Assembly: GCA_035327585.1 (NCBI GenBank)
Contig: DAOLDD010000003.1
Coordinates: 99,532 to 163,531, forward strand
Direction: 5' to 3'
Origin: JAMLJG01 sp035327585
GTDB taxonomy: Bacteria > Verrucomicrobiota > Kiritimatiellia > CAIVKH01
Length of the DNA: 64,000 nucleotides
The notes under the pieces are model-generated. The model saw only the letters and a list, made by a program, of their open reading frames with translations. It was not told where the DNA came from and searched no databases. Below, in pieces: positions 1 through 13,790 of the stretch. Position 1 is the first letter of the stretch; each line of letters begins with the position of its first letter. The translations under genes were made by a program, and so were the position numbers.

Positions 1-1988
1 ACGCCTTGCTCGACCCTTTTAAGCTCGTCGGCCACGCTTGGAGCGGCGGCGTCATGCTGGGCAAGGACGGCTGTGATGACACCGCTTACGCCGCGCTGCT
101 AAAAGCCGTGGCCGAAGGCAGCGATGGGAAGGACATCGTCGCTAAGTTTCCAATGCTTGGAAAAATGGTTGAAACCGGGTTCCAATCCTTGGAATTTGAT
201 CTGGCCTTCCCCGATGTATTCTTCCGCACCGGCAAGCTCAACGAGCGCTCCGGCTTCGATGTCGTGCTGGGCAATCCGCCGTGGGATCAACTTGAGATCG
301 CGGAAGATGAGTTTTGGGCACAATTCGACATCGAAGCTATTGCATCTCGCGATCATAGAGAGAGAAAGACTGTCATTGCGCGCCTGATGGAAGCAGAAGA
401 TCGGGCAAAGGAGTGGAGAGCATTCAAGACGACTTCCGAGTCTCTGCTGCGTCATGCGAGTATGATGTTTCAATGGCAATCCGTATCAGTGGGGGACGAC
501 AAGACGACAGGGCGCCCCGATCTTTGGAGACTATTTGGCGAACGCGCTCCACAGCTACTTGCCGTCGGCGGCAAGGTCGGTCTAGTTATACCCGCAGCAT
601 TTCATGGGAATGAGGGCGCGACGGGTATCCGCAGACTCTACCTGAATCATCTTGCCCTGAAATGCTGCTATTCATTTGAAAACAGGAAGAAGCTGTTCGA
701 GATCGATTCTCGCTTCAAATTCGCCTTGGTCGTGGCTGAGAATCCGGGGCCGACGCAGGAGTTTGCTTGCGGATTCTACTTGCACGATCAGAGCTGGCTA
801 TTTTCGCAGGTCTCGGCGGACAGACAGAGCCTCCACTACACAGCCTCGGACATTAACGCTCTGGGCGGACCGCATTTACTCTTCTTGGAGGCGAGATCCC
901 AGCAGCAGTTTGATCTGGCGCGATCAATAAGATCGAATTCTAAAGTGGTTTGGTCACACTTTCTTGAGGATTCAGGAATCGGACTCTCCAACGGGATCGA
1001 GTGTCATCGCCGTCCAGACATTGCCTTTTCGTCACCATCGGAGACGCACCTTGTGGAATGGGTCGCTAAATACAACCCCGATACCGCAGCCGTTGACGGG
1101 GTTGTTCTTGCAGATGGCAAGCACATCAATGCCTATTCCCTTCAATCACACTACCCAATACGGGAGTTTGCACGGTTATGGGAACTTTCTTGTTCATCCC
1201 ATTGGGGATTGGGTCTCGGTCACTTCAGGATGGGCTTGCGATATGTCGCGGCGTCTACGAATGAACGCACGGTAATTGCGTCAGTGCTTCCCCCGATCGT
1301 CGGATTCACAAATGGCATAGTGGGCGAGACGACACCCTCAAAGCGCCCAACGTGCGTCATGTTGTCAGCCTTGAGTCTCATCAGTTCTTTCTCCTTCGAT
1401 TATCAGGTACGCCAGCAAGCAACTACCCATGTAAACCGTTATGTCTTGGCCCACGTCGGTGTCCCCGACCTTTCATGTTACAATGCCATTCTGGCACATC
1501 TTGCAACACGCCTTCTTTCGTCCGCGAGTATCTTTAGCTACATGTGGACCGAGCAACTCGGCGACGCATGGCGGGAGCCGAAGTCGAAGCATACGTGGCC
1601 GGTATTGGAGGGGGATGACGAGCGGTGGGCGGTACGGGCGGCCATTGATGCGGTGGTGGCGGAGGCGTACGGGCTGACCCGCGGGCAATACGCGCACGTC
1701 CTCTCGACCTTCAGCCACAAGAGCTACCCCAAGGCCCCTGACCTCTGCCTCGCCCGTTTCGACGAGCTGAAGACCCTCGGCCTCGAAGCCTTCACCAAAA
1801 AGCACGACCCCTACTGGGACATCCCCCTCAACGAGAACCTTCCCCAACCCGTCATCGACCTCCCCAAGCTTCACCGCGGAGACGCGAAGGGCGCGGAGAC
1901 TACCGGAAAGAAGCGCGGGCGAAAGAAGGCAGCCGTCGTCCGGGAGGCCCCGGCGCAGTACACGTTGGATTTTGGGGGCAAGGGGTAG
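1..1988 (+). CDS. Adenine-type DNA methyltransferase, C-terminal part (5' end outside window)
   Basis: The reading frame is open from the first base, so this is the 3' portion of a longer gene. About 660 residues are visible. Near residue 90 lies FDVVLGNPPWDQLE, the NPPY/W catalytic motif IV of N6-adenine (or N4-cytosine) DNA methyltransferases of the Eco57I/type I HsdM-like class. The following ~450 residues fit a target-recognition region, and the tail is basic (KKRGRKK). The SAM-binding motif I is not in the window. The gene is 6 bp upstream of a DUF3800 gene and heads a row of + strand defence genes, so it probably marks host DNA for a restriction or DISARM/BREX/Druantia-like system. The class of methyltransferase is firm; the system it serves is inference. 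Confidence 0.85.
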   Translation, partial: ALLDPFKLVGHAWSGGVMLGKDGCDDTAYAALLKAVAEGSDGKDIVAKFPMLGKMVETGFQSLEFDLAFPDVFFRTGKLNERSGFDVVLGNPPWDQLEIAEDEFWAQFDIEAIASRDHRERKTVIARLMEAEDRAKEWRAFKTTSESLLRHASMMFQWQSVSVGDDKTTGRPDLWRLFGERAPQLLAVGGKVGLVIPAAFHGNEGATGIRRLYLNHLALKCCYSFENRKKLFEIDSRFKFALVVAENPGPTQEFACGFYLHDQSWLFSQVSADRQSLHYTASDINALGGPHLLFLEARSQQQFDLARSIRSNSKVVWSHFLEDSGIGLSNGIECHRRPDIAFSSPSETHLVEWVAKYNPDTAAVDGVVLADGKHINAYSLQSHYPIREFARLWELSCSSHWGLGLGHFRMGLRYVAASTNERTVIASVLPPIVGFTNGIVGETTPSKRPTCVMLSALSLISSFSFDYQVRQQATTHVNRYVLAHVGVPDLSCYNAILAHLATRLLSSASIFSYMWTEQLGDAWREPKSKHTWPVLEGDDERWAVRAAIDAVVAEAYGLTRGQYAHVLSTFSHKSYPKAPDLCLARFDELKTLGLEAFTKKHDPYWDIPLNENLPQPVIDLPKLHRGDAKGAETTGKKRGRKKAAVVREAPAQYTLDFGGKG

Positions 1989-1994
1989 CGAATC

Positions 1995-2714
1995 GTGCAT
2001 CTGGTCTACATAGACGATTCGCAGGATGAATCAGTCTGCATCTTCTCCGCATTGGCGATTCCGGCCAAGGAGTGGCAGCAGGCGTTCGGGATGGTCAGGG
2101 ATTTCCGGCGCTCATTGAAGAAATCCGACGGCATCTATGTTTATCAGGAGCTGCACGCATGGAAGTTCGTCTCGGGTCGAGGACACATCTCGGACGGAAT
2201 TGTCACGAAGGGTCGGCGCTGCCAGATTTTCGCCGAGGCCCTCCGACTTGTCGCCGCCCTACCGGGGGCGAGGCTTTTTAATGCCGTCTTTCCGAGGCAT
2301 GATGACGAACGCGCTTTTGAGCGATTGCTCAACCGCATCAACCGGACCATGGTGGCTTGGGATAGTCAGGCGCTTCTGATTTGCGATCAGGGCAAGGAGG
2401 CAGATTACACCCGGCTGGCGCGCAAACTCCATGTGTACAACCCGATTCCAAGCCAGTTCGGCGTCTGGAAGGATTCGGGCGAAGCCCACCGGAACATACC
2501 CATCGAGCGCATCATCGAGGACCCTTTCTTCAAGGATTCGCGGATGTCCTACTTGATCCAACTGGTGGACTTCTGCGCGTACGCCCTCCTGCGGCGGGAG
2601 CGCCCGCTGGAGTCCAAGAATAAGTACGGGTTAAATCTGTGCTTTGGTACGCTGGGAGACATTCTTGTGCGCGAGGCAAACAGAAAGGACGCGGAGGGCA
2701 TCATCCGTCCATAA
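1995..2714 (+). CDS. DUF3800 family protein
   Basis: The 239-residue protein starts at a GTG six bases after the methyltransferase stop. It opens with HLVYIDDSQDES, the acidic N-terminal signature of DUF3800 (usually YIDESGD), a family with an RNase H-like fold often found in defence islands. A second acidic stretch (LLICDQGKEADYTRL) and a late LIQLVDFCAYALLRR, matching the conserved QLaDlvAy-type motif of the family, complete the expected order. The length is typical for the family. Substrate and activity are unknown. The tight spacing suggests co-transcription with the methyltransferase. Confidence 0.8.
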   Translation: MHLVYIDDSQDESVCIFSALAIPAKEWQQAFGMVRDFRRSLKKSDGIYVYQELHAWKFVSGRGHISDGIVTKGRRCQIFAEALRLVAALPGARLFNAVFPRHDDERAFERLLNRINRTMVAWDSQALLICDQGKEADYTRLARKLHVYNPIPSQFGVWKDSGEAHRNIPIERIIEDPFFKDSRMSYLIQLVDFCAYALLRRERPLESKNKYGLNLCFGTLGDILVREANRKDAEGIIRP

Positions 2715-2716
2715 AA

Positions 2717-2752
2717 CAGCAAGCCCCGGAAGGTGAACTCCCGGGGCTGCTG
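2717..2752. terminator. GC-rich hairpin after DUF3800 gene
   Basis: AGCCCCGG (2722-2729) pairs with CCGGGGCT (2741-2748), extended by CAGC (2717-2720) and GCTG (2749-2752) with one bulged A. It begins three bases after the DUF3800 stop. A run of A lies to its left, so in the minus direction it is followed by a T-run; in the plus direction there is no clear T-tract. It probably ends or attenuates the first operon. Confidence 0.6.
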
Positions 2753-2900
2753 ATCAGCAGGGCCTACTTCCGCCACCAAGGACGGGCTCGGTCCTGCAAA
2801 GAAAGTGTCGGACAAGTAGGCGAAGCATGCAAGACAAACAGCGAGATTTTCCGAAGTGTTTTGTGGCTCCTGAGCCTATCTTTTGGAATATGAGGTAATT

Positions 2901-4574
2901 ATGGGCAAAATCTTCGACACAACCCCAGAGCGATTGGGTTATCTGCTGGAGAGCATACACAACCGCGAGGTTGCGCTGCCGGACTTCCAGCGGGACTTCG
3001 TATGGGACGCCAGGGCGACCGAGGAGTTGATCGAAAGCATCTGCCAGAACTATCCGGCTGGCAGTCTCCTCCGGATCAAGAACTCGAAGGATTTCTACTT
3101 CGCACCCCGGGAGTTCTACGGCGCGCCTGAACTCGACGGGAAGAAGCCTTCCTACCTGATTCTCGACGGGCAGCAGCGCCTCACATCGCTGTATCAGGCA
3201 TTGTACGGGGCGGGCGATCATCGCTATTTCGTGAATTTGCAGGCGTTGATGGATGGCGAGGATTTGGAGGCTTGCGTCTTCTACACCAACCGGAAAGACG
3301 GCCAGAGGGAATTCGGCACCATTCAGCAGCAAAGCGACCGCCTCGTGTTTCCTCTCTCCAGTGTATTCGGCCCTGGCGACGGATTTGACGGATGGCTGGA
3401 CGAGGCGCTTGAGTTGCGGATGGAAAATGCCGAGGCGCGAAGGGTGCTGAAGAAGAAGCTCCGGGAAGTGTATAAAGTCTCGATCGATCCGCTGGAGCAA
3501 TACGAATTCCCCATGGTGACCCTGGCGGAGGGCACATCGGCCGCTGCGGTCTGCACGATTTTCGAGACGCTCAACAGGACAGGCGTAAAACTGTCTGTTT
3601 TCGACCTGCTCGCCGCACGATTCTGGCCCCAAAGCGTGCGCCTCCGGGATATGTGGGAAAAGGCGCTTTCGGACTATCCGGCGTTGGCCGCCTTCGATGT
3701 CGATCCGTACTACGCGCTACAGGCTATCGCGTTGTACGCCGCGTCTTCAGCCCCAAGCTGCAAACGGAAAGACGTCCTGCAGCTCAGCGTGGAGCAGATT
3801 CGCACTGGCTGGGACGACGTCATTCGCGGTCTCGCTCATACGCTGGAGATTCTGAGCAACGATTGTGGCGTGCTCGTGCCAGCGTGGCTCCCTTACAACA
3901 CAATCCTGATCCCGTCCGCGGCTGCGCTGGCGACGACCAAGGATAAGAAGGGACCGGCGGTCGGGGCCATGCGGGATCGGTTCAAGCGCTGGTTCTGGTG
4001 CTCCGTTTTCGCACAGGCGTATGAAAATGCACCCAATTCCCAAGCGGCAAAAGATTACGTCGAGCTGAAGGGGTGGTTTACGGGCGGAGAATCCCCGCAG
4101 ACCGTTAAGGACTTCTCCTTCCGGCCCGAAGTCCTGCGCGAAACAACGCCGCGGCAACGGGCGCTATACCGGGGCGTAATGGCGTTGGTCCTGAGGAACG
4201 GATCGCGCGATTTCCACAAGAAGGTACCGATCACGGCCAGCATGATTGCCGAGGAGAAGATCGAAGACCATCACATCCTGCCCAAGGGGTTTCTGGATGA
4301 TGCCGGCATAGTGGCCAAGGGACAGACCAAGGACTGCGTCCTGAACCGGACGCTGATTGACAGGGAAACCAACAACAACATTCGCAAAAAGGCCCCGTCG
4401 CTCTACCTGAAGGAAATCGAGGACACGATGGGCGCAGCGGCGCTCGCGGAAGTCCTGGATTCACACTTGCTGCCGTCCGCCAAACACGACGCGCTATGGA
4501 AAGATGACTTCGATAGATTCCTGACTCTCCGCCAAGAGCGAATCTGCTCGGTAATTCAGGCCGTCACGGGCTGA
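2901..4574 (+). CDS. DUF262 / HNH (GmrSD-like) protein
   Basis: The protein has 557 residues from the ATG at 2901, which has GAGG five bases upstream (an in-frame TTG at 2883 is the alternative). The N-terminal half is a DUF262 ParB-like NTPase domain: LPDFQRDFVWD at about residue 24 and DGQQRLTSLYQ at 89. The C-terminal half has EDHHILPKGF at about 455 followed by an N-rich stretch (ETNNNIRKK), the HNH nuclease signature of DUF1524. The order matches single-chain GmrSD/BrxU-type type IV restriction enzymes, which cleave modified phage DNA, and also stand-alone DUF262 proteins. The usual length is 550-700 residues. Specificity for modified cytosine cannot be read from the sequence. It sits between other defence genes. 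Confidence 0.85.
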   Translation: MGKIFDTTPERLGYLLESIHNREVALPDFQRDFVWDARATEELIESICQNYPAGSLLRIKNSKDFYFAPREFYGAPELDGKKPSYLILDGQQRLTSLYQALYGAGDHRYFVNLQALMDGEDLEACVFYTNRKDGQREFGTIQQQSDRLVFPLSSVFGPGDGFDGWLDEALELRMENAEARRVLKKKLREVYKVSIDPLEQYEFPMVTLAEGTSAAAVCTIFETLNRTGVKLSVFDLLAARFWPQSVRLRDMWEKALSDYPALAAFDVDPYYALQAIALYAASSAPSCKRKDVLQLSVEQIRTGWDDVIRGLAHTLEILSNDCGVLVPAWLPYNTILIPSAAALATTKDKKGPAVGAMRDRFKRWFWCSVFAQAYENAPNSQAAKDYVELKGWFTGGESPQTVKDFSFRPEVLRETTPRQRALYRGVMALVLRNGSRDFHKKVPITASMIAEEKIEDHHILPKGFLDDAGIVAKGQTKDCVLNRTLIDRETNNNIRKKAPSLYLKEIEDTMGAAALAEVLDSHLLPSAKHDALWKDDFDRFLTLRQERICSVIQAVTG

Positions 4575-4626
4575 ACGCCACACATGATCTGCTTTGACGC
4601 GCAGGGGTCCAGCGGCTGCGTGAATC

Positions 4627-4646
4627 GGCGCACACGAAAGTGCGCC
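4627..4646. terminator. Perfect 7-bp hairpin after DUF262 gene
   Basis: GGCGCAC (4627-4633) and GTGCGCC (4640-4646) form a perfect stem with a six-base loop, 52 bp after the DUF262 stop. Only two T follow, so intrinsic termination would be weak. It separates the DUF262 gene from the AbiE pair. Confidence 0.5.
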
Positions 4647-4659
4647 CTTGATGACATGG

Positions 4660-4707
4660 TTGCGACTTGCATAGAAGCACGCATTATGTATTCATTTGCG
4701 ATTAGCA
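4660..4707 (+). promoter_or_regulatory. Direct repeats upstream of abiEi (candidate operator)
   Basis: Two 12-base copies of TTGCGAYTWGCA lie at 4660-4671 and 4696-4707, start to start 36 bp, ending three bases before the abiEi ATG. A TATGTA at 4685-4690 between them could be a -10 element. AbiEi antitoxins repress their own operons by binding repeats in the promoter, so this is a natural operator candidate; the binding is inference. Confidence 0.4.
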
Positions 4708-4710
4708 ACT

Positions 4711-5538
4711 ATGGCCAACCTGATGCAACAGCCTCATAGAAAGAGCGATGACTCGCTTGCCTCGTGGGTGGACGCGATCCCGTCCACGGGCCGCTACGGC
4801 TTTACCCGCGAAGAGGGCCTGGGGGCGCTGGGGATGAGCCGGGGTGCATTCAACCGGGCGGCGGGGCGTTTGGCCGCGCGCAAGCGGGTGGCGCGGGTTC
4901 GAGGATCGTTCTATGTGGTAGTGCCGCTGGAGCATCTGGCGGCGGGGATGATACCGGCGGAGTGGTTTGTGGTGGACCTCATGAAGGCGCTGGGGCGACC
5001 CTTCTACATCGGCGGCTTGACGGCGGCGGAGTACCACGGCGCGGCGCATCAGAAGTCGCAATGGTTCCATGTGGTCACGGACCAGCCCGTCCGGGACATC
5101 ATCTGTCGCGGCGTCGGCCTGCGGTTTTTCGCGAAGGAAGGGATATCCTCAACGCCTGCGCTCTCGATCAAGGGCGTGACGGGCTACCTTCCCGTATCGT
5201 CCCCTGAAGCGACGGCGGTGGACTTGGTCCGCTATGCCCGGCGGTTGGGCGGGCTCAACCACGTACTGACCGTGCTGCAGGAACTGGGCGAACGGTTGAA
5301 CGCACGGAAACTCGTAGAGGCGGTCCGGCTGGACGGGCATGTGGCCTATGGCCAACGCCTGGGCTGGCTGCTGGAACGGGCCGGACACAGCGGGAAAACC
5401 GGGCCGCTGGCGAAATGGGTGGCGGCAGCCCGCCCGTTCGATGCCAAGCTGGAACCGTCGCTTCCCGTCCGGGGCGGTGTGCGCGCTGCGCGTTGGCTCC
5501 TCCGCATCAATGCGGATGTGGAGGGTGACCTGCCATGA
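4711..5538 (+). CDS. abiEi: AbiEi-type antitoxin / transcriptional regulator
   Basis: This 275-residue protein starts at the ATG at 4711. An N-terminal winged-helix-like segment (GMSRGAFNRAAGRLAARK) is followed by FYIGGLTAAEYHGAAHQ and VSSPEATAVDLVRYARRLGG, both hallmarks of the type IV toxin-antitoxin antitoxin AbiEi. Family members repress the operon through the N-terminal domain and neutralise the nucleotidyltransferase toxin AbiEii through the C-terminal domain. The stop overlaps the start of the toxin by ATGA, the normal abiE arrangement, but here the toxin is broken. The antitoxin itself looks complete, so it may survive as an orphan regulator. Confidence 0.88.
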   Translation: MANLMQQPHRKSDDSLASWVDAIPSTGRYGFTREEGLGALGMSRGAFNRAAGRLAARKRVARVRGSFYVVVPLEHLAAGMIPAEWFVVDLMKALGRPFYIGGLTAAEYHGAAHQKSQWFHVVTDQPVRDIICRGVGLRFFAKEGISSTPALSIKGVTGYLPVSSPEATAVDLVRYARRLGGLNHVLTVLQELGERLNARKLVEAVRLDGHVAYGQRLGWLLERAGHSGKTGPLAKWVAAARPFDAKLEPSLPVRGGVRAARWLLRINADVEGDLP

Positions 5539-5859
5539 TCCCTCGGGCCTTCATTGACGCATGGCGCGCACAGGCGCCCTGCGGGCGCTCTACCAGCGCC
5601 GGAAAGGCCGGGACCTGTTCGATCTTTGGCTTGGTTTGACGGAGGGACACGCCCGCCCGGCGGTCGTGGTCGAGACGTTCAAAGCGTACATGAAACACGA
5701 GGGACGAACGGTCAGCCGCGCTGATTTCTCGGCCAATATCGAGGCCAAGCGCGAACACCCGCTGTTCTCCGCCGATCTCAACAACCTCCTTCCGGTGGGC
5801 TCCGACTTTGATTTCAAGAGCGCCTTCCATGTCTTCGAAAAGAAAATCCTGCCCCTTCT

Positions 5860-5863
<4 letters not shown>
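5535..5863 (+). pseudogene. abiEii: AbiEii nucleotidyltransferase toxin remnant (internal deletion and frameshift)
   Basis: The ATG at 5535 overlaps the abiEi stop and encodes MIPRAFIDAWRAQAP, a typical AbiEii N-terminus, but after about 34 codons the frame ends at a TGA. From about 5565 a second frame reads ALRALYQRRKGRDLFDLW and continues to 5863, matching the C-terminal helical region of AbiEii-family nucleotidyltransferases. The two ends are joined directly, so the catalytic middle of the protein (a normal AbiEii is roughly 280-300 residues) is gone and the frame is shifted. The toxin should be inactive. Its last frame ends in an ATGA overlap with the helicase start, so translation through the remnant may still couple to the helicase. 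Confidence 0.85.
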
Positions 5864-11148
<5,285 letters not shown>

Positions 11149-11336
11149 CGTAAGCCGAAGGACCATCACACATTCCTGGAATTTGCCTTGAAAGAAAAAA
11201 CCAAGAGGTCCGTCTACTCCTCCAGCGGTGAATGTCGTGATTTCGAGTCGTGAAACCGGGCATCCGAAACCGCATCCGCGCGGATACGGTCATGGATTCT
11301 GCTTGAAACCGGCTGCCCCACGGCGCTCTACTCCAA

Positions 11337-11356
11337 GCCGCACGGCGTCGTGCGGC
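11337..11356. repeat. Perfect 8-bp hairpin in 276-bp intergenic region
   Basis: GCCGCACG and CGTGCGGC form a perfect stem with a GCGT loop in the gap between the helicase (ends 11148) and the next gene (starts 11425). It has no following T-run. It may be a factor-dependent terminator or an mRNA leader hairpin; the rest of the gap shows nothing recognisable. Confidence 0.45.
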
Positions 11357-11424
11357 GGGCGTGAGACGGGATGATATCTTTCGCAACAAACAAGGTGCGG
11401 ACGTTGTCCGCGGGAGGTCAGATA

Positions 11425-12135
11425 ATGAGAAAAGACATGGTCATGAAGATCCGGAGAATTCCACTTGCAGCTGGCCTGTTGACGGCGGCGCTACTCGCGT
11501 CCGCGGTCGCCCCAGGTGCCTTCGCCCAACCCGCCGCAAGCAAGTCACCCACCCCGGCAACAGCCGCGGCGCCGAAGGGGATGGACGACGTTGAGGCCCG
11601 CGTCAAGGCGATGCAGGACTCGATCAAAAATGCGTTCACGCAATTTCAGCGCGCCAACAGTTCCCCCGACGAAAAAATGGTAAGACTGGACAAGCTCCTC
11701 GTCGCCATCGACTCGTCCCTCGCTGAATTACGTGAAGGCGGACCTCTGCACAAAGAAATTGGCAAGGCCATCACACATTCCGAAGCAATACAATCAAAGT
11801 ACAAGAACAAGACCACGGACCCCAATATCGAGGCGAAAATACGAGAGCGTTACCAGAAGTTAGCCGACAAGATTGCTCTTGAAATCAACCAACTCTATCA
11901 GAGGCGAATGGTTCTGAACCAAGCTATTAGCGAATTGGACAAACAAAGAGCCGGTTTGACTCAGGAACGGGATTTTATCGTGGATCTCATCACCATTGAT
12001 GAAATTACTGAGGCCAATGCGGCCCTGCTGGAGGTAGTTGACAGTGTGAAGGCCGTGGTTGACTCCATCAATAGGTTTGCCGAGAACATCGTCGCGACGC
12101 CCGCACCCGAAGCAACGGGCAAGGAAACGAGGTAG
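11425..12135 (+). CDS. Secreted coiled-coil protein (paralogue of 39241-39906)
   Basis: The ATG at 11425 has GGGAGG seven bases upstream. The 236-residue product has a basic N-terminus, a hydrophobic stretch and AFAQP, a clear Sec signal peptide (about 35 residues). A Pro/Ala linker is followed by charged helices rich in heptads (EAKIRERYQKLADKIALEI; RRMVLNQAISELDKQRAGL). It is clearly related to the protein at 39241, sharing the order YK-K, IEAKIRERY-KLAD, ERDFIVDL and EANAALL. No catalytic motif is seen. It heads a run of genes leading to DUF58/MoxR, so a periplasmic or surface role with that module is plausible but unproven. Confidence 0.75.
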   Translation: MRKDMVMKIRRIPLAAGLLTAALLASAVAPGAFAQPAASKSPTPATAAAPKGMDDVEARVKAMQDSIKNAFTQFQRANSSPDEKMVRLDKLLVAIDSSLAELREGGPLHKEIGKAITHSEAIQSKYKNKTTDPNIEAKIRERYQKLADKIALEINQLYQRRMVLNQAISELDKQRAGLTQERDFIVDLITIDEITEANAALLEVVDSVKAVVDSINRFAENIVATPAPEATGKETR

Positions 12136-12138
12136 TTC

Positions 12139-12678
12139 TTGAGCGCGTGCCGCATAGTTTGCGCATGCCTGCTTGCTGGATCGGCGCTTATCGGCCCTGC
12201 AATGGCCGATAACGCTGCTCCGGCGAGTCTGGACATCGGTTTCGCCATCGCTGAACTCAAGCAGGCGACCGAGACGATCGACCGGACGGAAGTCCCGCTC
12301 GAACAGGTCGACCGGATTCGGCGGTGGGAAAACCTGGTCGCGACATCCAGCAGTATCCGGGATACCGTCCGGGCCGCGGTGGCCAATGCCGACAACGCCA
12401 TCGTGCGTTACCGGGATTTGGCCGCGAAGCATCAAGCGGACCCGGCGAAAGGTGAAGTCCTGGCCAAGCGGGTTGAAACCATGAAGGAGCAGGCGGACCG
12501 ACTGATCCTCTCCGACGCCGAGCTGACGAAGTTGATCAGCGGGCTCTCGGCCCGCCTGGCCAAGTTGCTGGCCGACCCGGAGGTTCAGCAGGCGTTGCAG
12601 GTCCGGGAACTGTTGGAGAGAACCGACGCAGCGATCCAAAAAGCCGCCTCGGCAGTTCCGGACTCACTCAAACCCTAG
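12139..12678 (+). CDS. Secreted helical protein of unknown function
   Basis: This gene starts at a TTG at 12139, three bases after the previous stop, with AAGGAAACGAGG upstream as ribosome-binding site. The 179-residue product begins with a short signal peptide ending near AMADN and is otherwise helical with heptad-like repeats (VLAKRVETMKEQADRL, LSARLAKLLADPEVQQAL). It does not contain a domain I recognise. The spacing implies co-expression with the upstream coiled-coil protein and the DUF58 gene 28 bp downstream. Confidence 0.6.
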   Translation: MSACRIVCACLLAGSALIGPAMADNAAPASLDIGFAIAELKQATETIDRTEVPLEQVDRIRRWENLVATSSSIRDTVRAAVANADNAIVRYRDLAAKHQADPAKGEVLAKRVETMKEQADRLILSDAELTKLISGLSARLAKLLADPEVQQALQVRELLERTDAAIQKAASAVPDSLKP

Positions 12679-12706
12679 GATACACCCCCGCCCCCGGGGC
12701 CGCGCC

Positions 12707-13783
12707 ATGCAACCCAAGTGCCATTCAGGTTGGGCGCGCGACATCGCATCCCGATTTCCGCTGACCCCGGTCGGCGTCGCGCTGCTGCTGGGCGCGGGCG
12801 GATTGCTGTGGTGGACCCACCACATCGGTCATGATCACACCATCCGCGTCGCGGCATGGGCGTGCATCGCGTTGATCCTGATCGCCGCCATGCTCACCTG
12901 GCTGACGGGAAACCGGCAGCGGAAACGGATCGCCGAAGTTCTTTCCGATGCGCAGCTTGATTGCGGTGAGGCGCTCCCCACCGCGGGACGCCTCCTGCGA
13001 GTCCGTTACATCCAGCCACCGGCCGATGAGTCAGGGCGGCTCTTCCGGCGCGGTCACCTTCACGATTTGCGATTCCGCCTGCACGACCCGCTGGAATTGG
13101 TCTCCATGGAATGCGTCGCGCGGGGTGTCGACCTGCTGGTGCTCCCACGCCCGGCGCGACCCGCGGTCGGTTTGAGGCTCCCGTCGGAAGTGGCGGCCGG
13201 GGAGGAATGGTCGGCACGCGGGAAGCCTGCGGGGGACATGCACGAAATCGGAGAGTATCGACGCGGAGACCCCTTGCGCTTCGTGCTCTGGAAGGTGTCC
13301 GCCCGCCGGGGATCCAAGCATCTCTACGTTCGGCGCCCGGAAACCGTGGGCGACAGCAAACTGGCGTTCTACTTCATGGCCGGACCGGGCGACGACCCAT
13401 CGGCGGCGCTGCTTCACTTCATGATCCGCGAGCAACACCTGAATGCGGCGGATCTGCTTCTCTTTAATACCGACCATCCGGATGCCTCCCTGGACACGGG
13501 CGGAGATGCACTTCGACGGCTCGCCGCCAGTGGCAATACGGAGCCATCCGCCGCCCTGTCGAATCTCGATCGTTTTCTCGAGGAATCGCTTCGCCGCCGC
13601 GTTTCCGCTTGCTTCATCTTTCTCCCCGCGCCACAGGCGGAACAAGTCGCCGCAGGCTTCCCGGAAACCGGGCTGCCCACCTATTTTGTAGCCGGTATCG
13701 ATGCCGGATTGACCCCGCCCGAAAGCCGCGAGGGCGGATGCGACATTCAATTTATCCCCATGGAACCGATTTCATCCACGTGA
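12707..13783 (+). CDS. DUF58 domain protein
   Basis: The protein has 358 residues. Two membrane segments lie in the first ~70 residues (GVALLLGAGGLLWW and ACIALILIAAMLTWL). The DUF58 core is near 175-200: EIGEYRRGDPLRFVLWK followed by SARRGSKHLYVRR, matching the family consensus R-Y-GD--R-I-W--SAR. DUF58 proteins are nearly always encoded with a MoxR AAA+ ATPase and membrane proteins and are thought to be clients of MoxR in envelope or stress functions. Here the order DUF58, transglutaminase-like, MoxR follows that rule, with 7 bp to the next gene. Confidence 0.88.
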   Translation: MQPKCHSGWARDIASRFPLTPVGVALLLGAGGLLWWTHHIGHDHTIRVAAWACIALILIAAMLTWLTGNRQRKRIAEVLSDAQLDCGEALPTAGRLLRVRYIQPPADESGRLFRRGHLHDLRFRLHDPLELVSMECVARGVDLLVLPRPARPAVGLRLPSEVAAGEEWSARGKPAGDMHEIGEYRRGDPLRFVLWKVSARRGSKHLYVRRPETVGDSKLAFYFMAGPGDDPSAALLHFMIREQHLNAADLLLFNTDHPDASLDTGGDALRRLAASGNTEPSAALSNLDRFLEESLRRRVSACFIFLPAPQAEQVAAGFPETGLPTYFVAGIDAGLTPPESREGGCDIQFIPMEPISST

Positions 13784-13790
13784 CCCCCCA

